Shown here piece by piece: positions 35,605 to 46,900 of a stretch of 64,000 bases of DNA (positions are counted from its first letter, which is position 1; each line of letters starts with the position of its first letter). The position numbers were made by a program, and so were the translations under genes. The stretch comes from Barnesiella propionica (GTDB lineage: Bacteria; Bacteroidota; Bacteroidia; Bacteroidales; Barnesiellaceae): assembly GCF_025567045.1 (NCBI RefSeq), contig NZ_JAOQJK010000003.1, positions 342,205 through 406,204 on the forward strand, given 5' to 3'. Below the pieces are notes generated by a model. The model saw nothing but the letters and a program-made list of their open reading frames with translations. It was not told the origin of the DNA and ran no database searches.

Positions 35605-38600
35605 ATGAATTATATTTCTATTCACAAAAATAGGAGGCGATATAATATACCCTATCCTATTCCAGGACAAAAAGCCTTCATCTGCTTATTTTTACTCATT
35701 ATTTCAAGCACATTAGCCGCATTCGGTAATAATAATCCGTCACAAGACGGAACCTTAAGTCTGAACATGCAGAATGTTACCGTAGAGCGAGTGCTGAACC
35801 AAATCGAAACTGAAACGGACTACACATTTCTCTATAACAAACAGATGGTAGACGTTACCAGAAAAGTAAGTATAACCGTTAAAAACAAACCTATTAAAAT
35901 CGTCCTGGCAAGTCTGTTCGACGGTTCAGGAGTGTCTTATTCAATAGACGGAAAACAAATCGTCTTAAGCAAAGAAGAACAAAAGACACGGTCTCAAAAC
36001 AGCCATAGAATTTCAGGAACCGTAGTAGATGCAGTAGGCGAAGCAATTATCGGTGCGACTGTTATAGTAAAAGGAACCAGTAACGGTACAGCTACCGACA
36101 TCAATGGGGAATTTAAGTTAACAGCTCCGTCCGGCGGAACCTTATCTGTTTCATATATCGGATATGTTCCTCAGGAATTAAAAATCGGAAACAAAACGGT
36201 ATTCAACATCACATTAAACGAAGATACGAAAACATTGGAAGAAGTTGTAGTTGTCGGTTTCGGAAAACAAAAGAAAGAAAGCGTTATTGGAGCTATTCAA
36301 TCGGTAAAATCAGAAGACATTAAACTGCCGACTACGAATCTCTCCAACACTTTTGCAGGTCGTATAGCCGGTATAATCTCTGTCCAGAAATCCGGTGAAC
36401 CAGGAGCCGATGGGGCCAATTTCTGGATCCGCGGCGTAGGTACATTCGCATCGGCACAAAGCCCTTTGATACTTATTGATGGTACAGAATCAAGTTCTTA
36501 CGATTTAAATGCTCTTGCTCCTGAAGTTATTGAAAGCTTTTCGGTATTGAAAGATGCGACGGCCACGGCGTTATACGGTTCACGGGGCGCAAACGGCGTT
36601 ATGTTGGTAACAACGAAGTCCGGACAATTGGGGGGTAAACCTACCATCAATATCCGTATCGAAGGCCGTATGTCCATGCCCACTCAAATACCCAAAATAG
36701 CCGATGCTTATACATACATGAATATGTTTAACGAAGCTGTTGAAGCCCGCACTCCGGGAGCAGCCCCCATATTCTCGGACGATCAAATCAACGGAGTCAA
36801 GAATCATCTGGATCCTTATATGTATCCCAATATAGACTGGTATGGAGAAATGTTCAAAGATGTCACCTACGATCAGGCTGTTAACCTGAATGTTTCGGGA
36901 GGCGGAAACCGGATGGATTATTTCATCAGCGCCACCTTCAATAATGATATGGGTATGGTAAAAACATCTAATGATAACCCATTTAAGAACAATATATCTA
37001 ATTTACGATATTCATTCCAGTCTAACGTCAATGCTCATATCACAAAAACGACAAAAGTGGGCGTTAAACTGAATATGCAGATACAGGACTATAAAGGACC
37101 GTCCAATAGCATCAGTTATATATTTAACCGGGTTATGTGGGCTCCTCCCGCTTTATATCCCATCAAGTTCCCGAATATACCGGGAACGAACTACTCAGCT
37201 TATGGCAATAAGTCCGGAGGCCCGCAAAACGACCGTTATGCAAATCCTTATGCCGAGTTATCCGCTGGAATTGAAGAACGGTTCCGGACAACCGCCATGG
37301 CCGCATTTACGTTTGATCAGGATTTAAAATTCATCACACCAGGATTAAAAGTAAGCGCTCTTTTTTCTTTGAAAAACTTCAGTTCCACTACTTGCAGCCG
37401 TACTTTTGTCCCATCTTATTTCCAGATCGACCCGAACGCATTCGGTATAGAACAACCGGAAGGAGAATATCCATATGTACTCAAAGCCGTGAACGATAAT
37501 GGAACCAATGCTATTACGGCAAAAAATTCAAGCTCGGGAGACAGGTTACTGAATACGAATATTTCCATTAATTATGAACGAAAGTTTCTCAAAGTACATG
37601 ATGTAGCCGCCCAGTTGGTATATTTACAACGGGGTTATTACAAAAACACTCCGGGAAGTGCCAGTTATAACGACGCATTGGGAGAACGGAATCAAGGGTT
37701 GGCAGGACGTTTAACCTATGATTTTGACAAGCGTTATTTCTTTGAATTCAACTTCGGGTATAGCGGTAGCGACAATTTTGTAAAAGGTAAACAATTCGGA
37801 TTCTTCCCCTCTTACGCCCTTGGATATATTATTTCCAATGAAAATTTCTTCGCACCGTTAACCGACGTTGTAAGTTTGCTAAAGATCAGAGGTTCATACG
37901 GAACCGTAGGTAACTCCGCAAGTTCTATAAGATTCCCCGGTATCACCAATGTTACTATGAATGGAGCCGGATATGCATTCGGAGAAAACTTCCAGAAAAC
38001 GCCTAACGGAGCTATTGTATCGGCTTACGGAAATGAAAATGCGACATGGGAAGTTGCCAAGAAAACAAATGTAGGTATTGAATTAGGGTTATTCGATCAA
38101 AAAGTTTTGCTCATCGCAGACTATTTTTATGAAAACCGTAACAGTATCTTAATGCAACGGAAATCCGTAGCTGCTACCACCGGTATCGGTGGTGCCACAG
38201 CATTGGCTAATATCGGACGTGTAAAAAATCAGGGGATAGACATGTCTTTAGAATACAATCATGCATTCCGTAAAGATGTCATACTATCTGTAAAAGGAAA
38301 TCTTACTTATGCAGTCAATGAGCTGGTTGATAAAGACGAGCCATTTTATAAATGGGATTATCAATATGAGAAAGGCGGCCCGCTAAACAGAATCGGTCCC
38401 GCTTATATTGCCGACGGATTGTTCAAAGACGAGAATGATATCAAAACCAGCAAGGACCAATCGGCCGTTATGCCCAATATTAAACCCGGAGACATAAAAT
38501 ATAAAGACCTGAACAACGATGGAATAATCAATGAATACGACCGTAAATATATAGGAGATCCATATATTCCGCAAATAATTTACGGTTTCGGCGGCTCTCT

Positions 38601-39042
38601 TCAATACAAGAAATGGGATTTCTCCGTATTCTTCCAGGGAGCAGCTAAAGTATCTATTTATCTGGATAATATACATCCGTTCGGTACATATTATTCGAAC
38701 GTCCTCCAATTCGTAGCTGACGATTACTGGTCGGAATCCAACCCGAATCCCAATGCTTCTTATCCAAGGCTTGCACATACAGTCGGAGCCGAAAATACGA
38801 ACCAGAAATCAACATTCTGGTTAAGAAGCGGAGCTTTCTTACGCTTGAAAAACGCGGAAATAGGATTTAACCACAAATTTATGAGAATATATCTTTCAGG
38901 CTCCAACTTATTAACATTTACAGGCTTCAAATATTGGGATCCGGAAATTGGAGGAAGCAATAACGGAAGCGATAGCAACGGGAACGGTCTTGTGTATCCA
39001 TTGCAAAGAGTTATTAATCTCGGTATTCAATTTAAATTCTAA
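35605..39042 (+). CDS. susC-like: SusC/RagA TonB-dependent outer-membrane receptor with STN domain
   Basis: A 1145-aa outer-membrane importer for a glycan or similar ligand. A signal peptide is near 20-45. The STN signalling domain is at about 53-118 (LSLNMQNVTVERVLNQIE... KIVLASLFDGSGVSY), followed by a carboxypeptidase-like domain (about 134-205, ISGTVVDAVGEAIIGATVIVKG). The plug begins after EEVVVVGFGKQKKESVIGA and contains the SusC signature SFSVLKDATATALYGSRGANGVMLVTTK. The barrel runs to the terminal aromatic pattern (INLGIQFKF). The STN domain, absent from SusC proteins of hybrid two-component loci, matches the sigma/FecR pair upstream. SusD follows 5 bp later. Confidence 0.95.
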   Translation: MNYISIHKNRRRYNIPYPIPGQKAFICLFLLIISSTLAAFGNNNPSQDGTLSLNMQNVTVERVLNQIETETDYTFLYNKQMVDVTRKVSITVKNKPIKIVLASLFDGSGVSYSIDGKQIVLSKEEQKTRSQNSHRISGTVVDAVGEAIIGATVIVKGTSNGTATDINGEFKLTAPSGGTLSVSYIGYVPQELKIGNKTVFNITLNEDTKTLEEVVVVGFGKQKKESVIGAIQSVKSEDIKLPTTNLSNTFAGRIAGIISVQKSGEPGADGANFWIRGVGTFASAQSPLILIDGTESSSYDLNALAPEVIESFSVLKDATATALYGSRGANGVMLVTTKSGQLGGKPTINIRIEGRMSMPTQIPKIADAYTYMNMFNEAVEARTPGAAPIFSDDQINGVKNHLDPYMYPNIDWYGEMFKDVTYDQAVNLNVSGGGNRMDYFISATFNNDMGMVKTSNDNPFKNNISNLRYSFQSNVNAHITKTTKVGVKLNMQIQDYKGPSNSISYIFNRVMWAPPALYPIKFPNIPGTNYSAYGNKSGGPQNDRYANPYAELSAGIEERFRTTAMAAFTFDQDLKFITPGLKVSALFSLKNFSSTTCSRTFVPSYFQIDPNAFGIEQPEGEYPYVLKAVNDNGTNAITAKNSSSGDRLLNTNISINYERKFLKVHDVAAQLVYLQRGYYKNTPGSASYNDALGERNQGLAGRLTYDFDKRYFFEFNFGYSGSDNFVKGKQFGFFPSYALGYIISNENFFAPLTDVVSLLKIRGSYGTVGNSASSIRFPGITNVTMNGAGYAFGENFQKTPNGAIVSAYGNENATWEVAKKTNVGIELGLFDQKVLLIADYFYENRNSILMQRKSVAATTGIGGATALANIGRVKNQGIDMSLEYNHAFRKDVILSVKGNLTYAVNELVDKDEPFYKWDYQYEKGGPLNRIGPAYIADGLFKDENDIKTSKDQSAVMPNIKPGDIKYKDLNNDGIINEYDRKYIGDPYIPQIIYGFGGSLQYKKWDFSVFFQGAAKVSIYLDNIHPFGTYYSNVLQFVADDYWSESNPNPNASYPRLAHTVGAENTNQKSTFWLRSGAFLRLKNAEIGFNHKFMRIYLSGSNLLTFTGFKYWDPEIGGSNNGSDSNGNGLVYPLQRVINLGIQFKF

Positions 39043-39047
39043 GAACA

Positions 39048-40991
39048 ATGAAATTGATATATAAAATCATAACCATGCTTTTTTGTTCCGGTTTTTTATT
39101 AACCGGATGCAATTATCTGGATGTGGAACCCGAAAAGAAAGGTTCGTTGGAAGAAGCATTTTCTACCGTCACCAACGCCCGCAACTTTCTTTACGCTTGT
39201 TATTCTTACATGCCGCATTATTCATATTTGAACGATGCACCCGAATTGATCGGCGCAAGTGACGAACTCTGTCTCACTTCCCAATGGGCCACCACCTGGC
39301 ACTTTGGAAAAGTACCTAATATAGGAGGACAAACGGCTGCCGATCCGCTGTTTAATTACTGGTCTCACTTTAAAAGTGAAACCCAGCCCGATCGTTGTAT
39401 TGCATATAATTTATATGGTGCAATACGCCAATGTTATACTTTTTTAAACCGCATAAAAAGTGTTCCGCAGATATCGGATGACAATGTGAACATGTGGAGT
39501 GCAGAGGCTAAGTTCCTTATCGCCTACTACCATTATTGTTTGTTACGCCTATACGGACCTATCGTTATAATCGAAGAAGAAACTCCATTTGAAGGTCCGG
39601 AAGAAGTAATGTATCCCAAACGCCAGCCTTACGACAAATGTGTAGAATGGATAGCTAATCTGTTGGACGAAGTTGCATTTATATTGCCCCCCAGACAAGC
39701 ATCCAGTGAATTCGGGAAACCGACCAGTGTTGCTGCAAAAGGTATAAAAGCGCGTATGCTATTATATGCAGCCAGCCCTTTATTTAACGGTAATGCCGAA
39801 TATTACAGCAATTTCACCAACAAGGACGGAGAATCGTTGATGGATTTGGAGTATAAAAAATCGAAATGGCTGGCCGCTTTAACTGCTACAGAAGAAGCTA
39901 TTAATTTAGCCCACGATAATGGTTACAGTTTATTTGAATGTCCTAAAATACCACAGGGAGCTACCGATAAAGAAAAAGCATATTTAACAGCCCGGTATAT
40001 GATTGTGATGCAACCCAGTGAGGGAAATACAGATGTTATCTGGACTTACACCGGAAGTGCAACATCTCTACAACAATTCAATACGGCGAAAGGTATCTCT
40101 ACCGGATCTACAACCGTCCCTTACGGTGGCATATCGCCTTCGTTCCAAATGGTAGAAACCTATTATACCAAGAACGGATTACCCATTGACAAAGATCCGG
40201 AATATAACTATTCACGTCGATACGGTTCCGCCGTAGATCCTGAAACAGGAGAAACGACCGCACGATTGAACCTGGACAGGGAACCTCGTTTCTATGGACA
40301 AATTGCATACGACCGTTCCAAATTCGAATCCGATGGAATCGACGGCACGTCATCTGCCAAACCATTGAGACTGTACATGCGTATGGGTGAAGTAAATCCG
40401 GTCACCGGACTATCTAACGGTAACGATCCATTGAAAGACAACATAGCTCCGAATGGTTATATATTAAAGAAGCTATACCACCCTTCTACGAGTTTCAAAG
40501 ATAATAAGGTAGCTCAAAAGAACTATGGTATGCCTCTTTTAAGATTAACTGAACTTTACTTGAACTATGCTGAAGCTTATTACGAATATTATGAAAAACT
40601 GGATGGAATAGCCTTATTCTACTTCAATGAGATAAGACGCCGGGCCAATATTCCCGATGTAGACGATGCATGGCAAGGGATCGAAGGAAAAGACTACAGA
40701 GAAATTATTCGCCAGGAAAGAACTATCGAACTGATAGGAGAAGGACACCGTTTCTTCGATGCACGCCGCTGGAAAACAGCCCACCTCACTTTCTCTAAAG
40801 TACAGAAGCGCTGGAACTGCTTCGCTTCCGGTTTCTCATCCAGCAATGTGCAACCGGCCGCAGACTACCTCACGGTCAGGAATAGCAACGAACCACCAAA
40901 AGCCTTTGAAGTGCCTAAACACTATTTATATCCCATCGACTCCAGAGACGTAGATACGAATCCAAACATGGTACAAAATCCTGGCTGGTAA
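39048..40991 (+). CDS. susD-like: SusD/RagB-family surface glycan-binding lipoprotein
   Basis: A 647-aa lipoprotein lid of the SusC importer. Lipobox LLTGC gives Cys21 at the mature N-terminus (NYLDVEPEKKG is a typical SusD start). The TPR-rich body includes the typical WSAEAKFLIAYYHYCLLRLYGPIVI and the C-terminal ELYLNYAEAYYEY, FFDARRWKT and YPIDSRDVDTNPNMVQNPGW, all hallmarks of the RagB/SusD family. It lies 5 bp after susC and is followed by a long palindromic hairpin (41005-41038). Confidence 0.95.
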   Translation: MKLIYKIITMLFCSGFLLTGCNYLDVEPEKKGSLEEAFSTVTNARNFLYACYSYMPHYSYLNDAPELIGASDELCLTSQWATTWHFGKVPNIGGQTAADPLFNYWSHFKSETQPDRCIAYNLYGAIRQCYTFLNRIKSVPQISDDNVNMWSAEAKFLIAYYHYCLLRLYGPIVIIEEETPFEGPEEVMYPKRQPYDKCVEWIANLLDEVAFILPPRQASSEFGKPTSVAAKGIKARMLLYAASPLFNGNAEYYSNFTNKDGESLMDLEYKKSKWLAALTATEEAINLAHDNGYSLFECPKIPQGATDKEKAYLTARYMIVMQPSEGNTDVIWTYTGSATSLQQFNTAKGISTGSTTVPYGGISPSFQMVETYYTKNGLPIDKDPEYNYSRRYGSAVDPETGETTARLNLDREPRFYGQIAYDRSKFESDGIDGTSSAKPLRLYMRMGEVNPVTGLSNGNDPLKDNIAPNGYILKKLYHPSTSFKDNKVAQKNYGMPLLRLTELYLNYAEAYYEYYEKLDGIALFYFNEIRRRANIPDVDDAWQGIEGKDYREIIRQERTIELIGEGHRFFDARRWKTAHLTFSKVQKRWNCFASGFSSSNVQPAADYLTVRNSNEPPKAFEVPKHYLYPIDSRDVDTNPNMVQNPGW

Positions 40992-41004
40992 TAATATCAC
41001 CACA

Positions 41005-41038
41005 AATATATGTACGGAGATATCTCCGTACATATATT
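41005..41038. terminator. Perfect 34-bp palindrome after susD
   Basis: Each 17-base arm (41005-41021 / 41022-41038), built around GTACGGAGAT|ATCTCCGTAC, is an exact complement of the other, with no loop. No T-run follows. It is likely an mRNA-stabilising or attenuating hairpin that keeps SusC/SusD expression above that of the enzymes. Confidence 0.7.
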
Positions 41039-41118
41039 ACCCATTGAAACAAACAAAATCTTATCATACCAGCAAAGTTTTCCCGAGTAAATATAAAATG
41101 TCATAACTTCATCACAAT

Positions 41119-42279
41119 ATGAATAAATATATTATTCTCTCGCTCCTGATAGTTTTTCCTTTTCTGGCCCAGTCCGGAAATTTCAAAATTACCCACGGAC
41201 CGTATTTACAACACGTTTCAGAAAATGAAATAACTATAAAATGGACGACTAACAAACCTTGTAAGTCCTGGGTAGAATACGCTCCGCAAAAACAGGGTAG
41301 CTTCTACAAGACCGTTCCTCAGAGAGCCTATTCATCACACAATGGCCTTATAGATGTCGATACGGTACATTCGATTCATATACGCGGACTGGAACCCGGT
41401 ACTAAATATTTATACAGAGTACTCTCTCAGGAAATTGAAGATTTCCGTCCCTATCGTCCGAAATTAGGGGAAATAATATCTACCGATATCTATAAAAAAC
41501 CTTTAACATTTTCCACTTTAGATCCGGCAGAAAACGAAATACGGATGCTTATGATAAACGATATACACGGCAATAATGCCCTACTGTCGAAATTATTGAG
41601 CATTGGAAATATAAAAAAACAGAACCTTATTGTTTTTTGCGGAGACATGTGCAACTATGTAGGGAGTCAAAAAGACATTTTCAATGGTTTCCTGGATTGT
41701 TCCATCAATGAGTTCGCCTCCCAGCAACCGTTCATATATGCACGTGGTAACCATGAAATAAGAGGGGCATACGCCCGTAACTTCCCCCAATACCTGGCCA
41801 ACGAAACAGGGAAATTTTATTACTCTTTTATACGTGGTGATATTTTCTTTATCGTACTGGACGGCGGAGAAGACAAACCCGATTCAGACATAGAATATTC
41901 AGGCTTGGTCGATTTTGACAACTATATGAAAGAACAGGCAGAATGGTTAAGAGAAGAAGTGAATAGCGAAAAATATAGGAATAGCCGGTACCACATCGTC
42001 ATTTCACATATTCCGTTCACACAAAACGGCTGGGCAGGTGAAATACGGTTACGTAAAATGCTCAATCCCATATTGGAAAATGCAGGAATCGACCTTATGC
42101 TGAGCGGCCATTACCATTCATTTTCATTCTGGGAGAAAGGAAAAGCAACCAATTATCCGATAATTATTAACTCCAGCAAATCGGTTCTTAATCTGGTAAG
42201 CAACGGACAATCCCTGCAAGTAAAAATAGTTGACGAAAACGGAAAAACACTTATGAACCAACAAATAATAAAACCATAA
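41119..42279 (+). CDS. Purple-acid-phosphatase-like metallophosphoesterase, paralogue 1
   Basis: A 386-aa exported phosphoesterase. Signal peptide about 1-17, leaving Gln18 first. Then a fibronectin-like purple acid phosphatase N-domain (about 22-132, YLQHVSENEITIKWTTN). The calcineurin-like catalytic domain has all metal ligands: Asp148 and His150 (NDIHGN), Asp176 (CGDM), Asn211-His212 (GNHE), His297 (SHIP) and His331/His333 (GHYH). The reaction is presumably hydrolysis of a phosphate ester on an exported or captured molecule. Two homologous paralogues lie downstream (48269 and 49827). It has its own short leader after the SusD palindrome and is 16 bp upstream of the GH20 gene. Confidence 0.88.
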   Translation: MNKYIILSLLIVFPFLAQSGNFKITHGPYLQHVSENEITIKWTTNKPCKSWVEYAPQKQGSFYKTVPQRAYSSHNGLIDVDTVHSIHIRGLEPGTKYLYRVLSQEIEDFRPYRPKLGEIISTDIYKKPLTFSTLDPAENEIRMLMINDIHGNNALLSKLLSIGNIKKQNLIVFCGDMCNYVGSQKDIFNGFLDCSINEFASQQPFIYARGNHEIRGAYARNFPQYLANETGKFYYSFIRGDIFFIVLDGGEDKPDSDIEYSGLVDFDNYMKEQAEWLREEVNSEKYRNSRYHIVISHIPFTQNGWAGEIRLRKMLNPILENAGIDLMLSGHYHSFSFWEKGKATNYPIIINSSKSVLNLVSNGQSLQVKIVDENGKTLMNQQIIKP

Positions 42280-42295
42280 ACGATTTACATAAATT

Positions 42296-43948
42296 ATGAA
42301 AGCAAGATTGTATAATATACTCATTTTCTTTATTCTCATAACTTTCGCTCCATCTTGTCAGGTACAGTTATCGGAAGAGAAACTATCAGAACGGTATCCT
42401 ATCATCCCTAAACCGGTTCAGGTAACTTACCAAAAGGGGGATTTTATTTTCTCTGGAAACATTGCTGTAAAAGTAAGAACGATAAAACCCGATTATAAAA
42501 AAGCGGCGGATTTTTTAATTGATTATACTAATCGTACGGGAGCCGTAACTTTAGTATACGCTCCGGAAGACGCTAAAGGAAAAAGTATCGTTTTCGACAC
42601 AGACCAGAACATAAAACCCGAAGGTTATTCTTTGAATATTTCCCCGGAGCAGATAACCATCTTATCTTCCGATGAAGCAGGAGCTTTTTATGCTGTTCAG
42701 ACATTAAGACAATTGCTGCCCGTCGAATGTGAAAAGAAAATCTACAATAAAAACATACACATGAAAGTTCCGGCTGGAATAATCAAAGACGAACCGAGAT
42801 TTACCCACAGAGGTTTCATGATCGATGCCGGAAGATATTTCTTTCCCGCAGATTATGTAAAAAAACAAATAGACATTATGGCTCTGAACAAGCTGAATCG
42901 CCTTCAACTGCACTTGACCGATGACCAAGGCTGGCGCATCGAGATCAAATCGCATCCTGAACTGACAAAAATAGGAGCTTGGAGGAAAGAGACTCTTATC
43001 GGCCATAAAAATATAAAACCGCACCATTACGACGGCAAACCTCACGGAGGGTTCTATACACAAGAAGAACTAAAGGAGATAGTAAAATATGCCTCGGATC
43101 GCTTTATAGAAGTCATACCTGAAATTGAAATGCCGGGACATGCCCAAGCGGTACTGGCTACTTACCCTCAACTAGCCTGCAAACCCGATAAATATGAGGT
43201 ATCATGCATATGGGGGGTCCACAAAAATGTGCTTTGTACCAAAGAAGCTACCTTCAGATTTCTGGAAGATGTGCTGACCGAAGTATTTGCCATATTTCCC
43301 AGCAACTATATCCATATCGGCGGAGATGAATGTCCCAAAGATCGCTGGAAAGAATGCCCTACCTGTCAAAACAATATAAAAAAGTTAGGGCTTAAAGACG
43401 AACATGAGCTGCAGAGTTATTTCATATCCCGCATGGAAAAATTCATAAACTCTCATGGAAAAAAAATAATAGGCTGGGACGAGATCCTGGAAGGCGGATT
43501 GGCACCCAATGCAACAGTAATGTCATGGAGAGGGGAAGCCGGAGGAGTTAAAGCAGCAGAAATGGAACATCCCGTCATCATGACCCCCAGAAACATCTGT
43601 TATTTGGATTATTATCAGTCTCAGGATAAAGAGAATGAGCCTTTAGCGATAGGCGGATATGTTCCTTTGGACTCGGTATATCTTTATAATCCTGTTGCTG
43701 CCATCAAAAACGAATATCAAAAATATGTTATGGGCGTACAAGGTAATTTATGGACCGAATATATTTCCACATCGGAACATGCAGAATATATGACTTATCC
43801 CCGTCTCATTGCGCTGGCCGAAGTAAACTGGACCCCGATAGACCATAAAGACTACAACGACTTTCTAAAACGTCTTTCCAAACAGATAAAAAGGCTGGAT
43901 GAACTGGACGTAAATTATGCAAAACACTTTATTTCTTCAACTAAATAA
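42296..43948 (+). CDS. GH20 beta-hexosaminidase, lipoprotein
   Basis: A 550-aa glycoside hydrolase family 20 enzyme removing terminal beta-linked GlcNAc or GalNAc by substrate-assisted catalysis. Lipobox ending in Cys21 (FAPSC) suggests an outer-membrane or periplasmic anchor. The N-terminal GH20b domain spans about 35-165 (RYPIIPKPVQVTYQKG, SDEAGAFYAVQTLRQLL). The catalytic barrel starts at FTHRGFMIDAGRYFF and has HIGGDECPKDRW with catalytic Asp344-Glu345, plus the substrate-binding Trp in MSWRGEAGG and YYQSQDKE. It sits within the PUL; with GH110 downstream it points to animal glycans. Confidence 0.95.
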   Translation: MKARLYNILIFFILITFAPSCQVQLSEEKLSERYPIIPKPVQVTYQKGDFIFSGNIAVKVRTIKPDYKKAADFLIDYTNRTGAVTLVYAPEDAKGKSIVFDTDQNIKPEGYSLNISPEQITILSSDEAGAFYAVQTLRQLLPVECEKKIYNKNIHMKVPAGIIKDEPRFTHRGFMIDAGRYFFPADYVKKQIDIMALNKLNRLQLHLTDDQGWRIEIKSHPELTKIGAWRKETLIGHKNIKPHHYDGKPHGGFYTQEELKEIVKYASDRFIEVIPEIEMPGHAQAVLATYPQLACKPDKYEVSCIWGVHKNVLCTKEATFRFLEDVLTEVFAIFPSNYIHIGGDECPKDRWKECPTCQNNIKKLGLKDEHELQSYFISRMEKFINSHGKKIIGWDEILEGGLAPNATVMSWRGEAGGVKAAEMEHPVIMTPRNICYLDYYQSQDKENEPLAIGGYVPLDSVYLYNPVAAIKNEYQKYVMGVQGNLWTEYISTSEHAEYMTYPRLIALAEVNWTPIDHKDYNDFLKRLSKQIKRLDELDVNYAKHFISSTK

Positions 43949-43957
43949 AAAATACGT

Positions 43958-46900
43958 ATGAAAAAGACAACTCACAAAGTTAAATGCTTACCATCGCTTA
44001 TTATGGCATCGGTGATGGCCATGACAAGCGTTCTTAGCTACGGGCAACTGCTCAACTGGCGTACCATGAAAACCGATAAAGGGGCTGTTAGCGAACAAAA
44101 GGCTTTAACCATATCTCCTTCCGGGGAATTATTTTACGGGATCAACGCCAAAGGCCAATATCTCCTAAAAGAAGATGGAAGCTACGATGAAGTATTAAAC
44201 ACACAGACCGACGGAAGAGCCGGAATATTGATAAAGATCAATGCCGACGGTAGTTTCGCCTGGGGTAATTATGCCAGCAGTTCGGGAGAACCGACCAGCA
44301 CAAAAAATACACAAATCACAAGTGTTACTTACGGCCCGGACGGATATGTATACGCAGTTGGCGGTGTAACAACGAATGTAGGTTCAGAACACGCCGTTAC
44401 CTTATTCGGAAAAGATGCGGTAAGCAAAGGCTTTATGGACTATTATCTGGCAAAGATCGACCCTCAAACGGGAAATGCGGTTTGGGCCACGACTTTAGGT
44501 ACAGCAAAAGACTGGGATATGTTCAATGGAGTCTCGGCAGATAGAGACGGGAATGTATATGTTTTCCAGGAAGCATTTGATAATGCCAATAAATTTACCC
44601 TGGAGCTGGCAGATGGTACTTCCCTCAGCCTCGGAGTCAATGGAAACTGGGGAACCGACGCCCTGGTTATTAAGTTCAACGCAGAAGGAAAACCTGTATG
44701 GGCAAAAAATTTCGGTTCCATATTTAAAGATAAAGGAAACTCCATCATTGCAGATAATGAAGGTAATGTTTATCTGACAGGAGTATTGAACAGCGGCGGA
44801 GCAGATTTGACAAATGAATCGGAAAAAAGAAGAGAGGTAGTTTTCGGCAACAATACCTATTATATGACCCCTGAAGCGACAACCGATGCATTCCTGTTAA
44901 AATTATCCGGCAATGACGGTTCTGTACTATGGTCCAAATTACTGGATGGAACAGGTTCTCAAGAAGGAAGAAAATTGGCTCTCCTGAGCAACAACGGTAT
45001 TGCATTAATGGGTGTAGACCAAGGACAATTCTTTGTTTCGGCCTATAGCAGCACAGGTGAACAATTATGGCAAAAAATGCCCCAATGTAACGGTAGCTAT
45101 GAATATAAAAGCATGTCCTCCGATAATTCAGGCAATATCTTCATCTGCGGATTCTATAAAGCACCTATAACTATCGAAGGAATTACACTGCCTTTAGAAG
45201 AAGGGAACGAAGCCAACGGATTTATCGCCAAATTTACGCCTGAAGGTAATTGTTCTGAAATAGACTATTCAAAAGGCATGGGGTATGAAGGCATTAATCA
45301 CATTGCCGTTAACGGTTCTTATATAGGCATATGCGGTGACAGATATCGAGATATGATATTTCCTTTCGCCGATGAAATTTCAGGATTTTCTGCCCGTAAC
45401 GTAAATGGGGCAAATCACGATTTCATCTGTGCTGCTTATAAGGATCAACCCTCTATACCCGGGCCTTCATCTTTTACCGCAAAACGCCTGGTTTCTTTCT
45501 CATACCAGATTTACCCCGTATTTATGGCGGCTCCAGCCAACTATACTTTCGAGATAATCAACGGAGTTCTACCTAACGGATGGACACTTGACTCGAGCAA
45601 TGGTATTATTTCGGGACGGGCATCAAATACAGGTTCGGGAACTTTTACAGTTCAAGTCAGAAATACAACGGACAATGTAACACTGGAAAAAGAATATAGC
45701 TATACGATAGAAGCTAAACCTTGTGAAATATTAGAAATTACACCGGATGCTATCAGTGATGAAATGTTCACCGGATATTTCTCTCAAAAATTCACGTTGG
45801 AAAACAGCGACGGTATCGTAACATGGAGCGGAGATAATTTGCCTAAAGGATTATCTATCGATCCGGCTACCGGGGTACTGAGCGGCACATTACAACAAAC
45901 CGGCTCTATTACATTCTCCCTGACAGCTACCGAAGAAAGCGGATGTTCAAAAATTCAGGATTATACTATAAACGTATCGGAATTCAATTACCAGGCCGGA
46001 CCTCATGTTTCCTGGATAACTCCGATCTATGGTTCGGGATTCGACCATAGCAAATCAAGTGCAATAGACAAAGAAGGAAACATTTATTTTTCAACTACTT
46101 ACGGAGACATAACATTTAATGAATCCGCTTCGTTCCCTTACTCTTCCAATCCAGACGCTTTAGTAGCAAAATACAACGGAAGTAACGGAACTTTCATGTG
46201 GGGACGCCGGATAGGCGGAGCAGAGGTTTCGGGCCGCAATGAACAAGGACAGGCCGTTGCCACAGACCCTACGACCGGAGACATCGTATTTACCGGTATA
46301 GTAACTCCCGATGCATTAGTTGGCGATCTGACCAGTTCTGAACCGATTCCTACCAATGGCGGCCGGGATATGTTCTTGGTTCGATTCAATCCGCAGGGGA
46401 ACATCCTTTGGCATAAATCAATAGGCTCTACAGCCGACTGGGAAGCTGGTATCAACACCATATTCGACAAAAAAGGCAATATTTATGCTTTAGGATACAA
46501 AGCTGCCGGTCCAATAAACATTGAATTAGGAGACGGAACAACCGAAGTTATCGGAGACAATCGTCTGATGCTTATAAAATTTAACGGAGAAGGTAAAGCA
46601 ATATGGTCCAAAGGTTTCGGTTCATCAGGCGGAAGTCAGGAATCATACGGGCTCGTTGTCGATGAAGCCAACAACGTCTATATTTCAGGTGTAGTGAACG
46701 GCGGAACATTAGATTTCGGTAACGGAAAATCTGTCGATGCTAAAACCGACGTTTCCTTTATTGCCAAATACAATGAAAACGGAGTTTGTCAATGGGTAAG
46801 CCAGATAGGTAGTGCCAAAAGTGTGCTCCCCGGAAGAGGCCACGGTCTCGAAATAGATTCACAGGGCAATTTATATTACGCAACATTCAGCAGCGGAACC

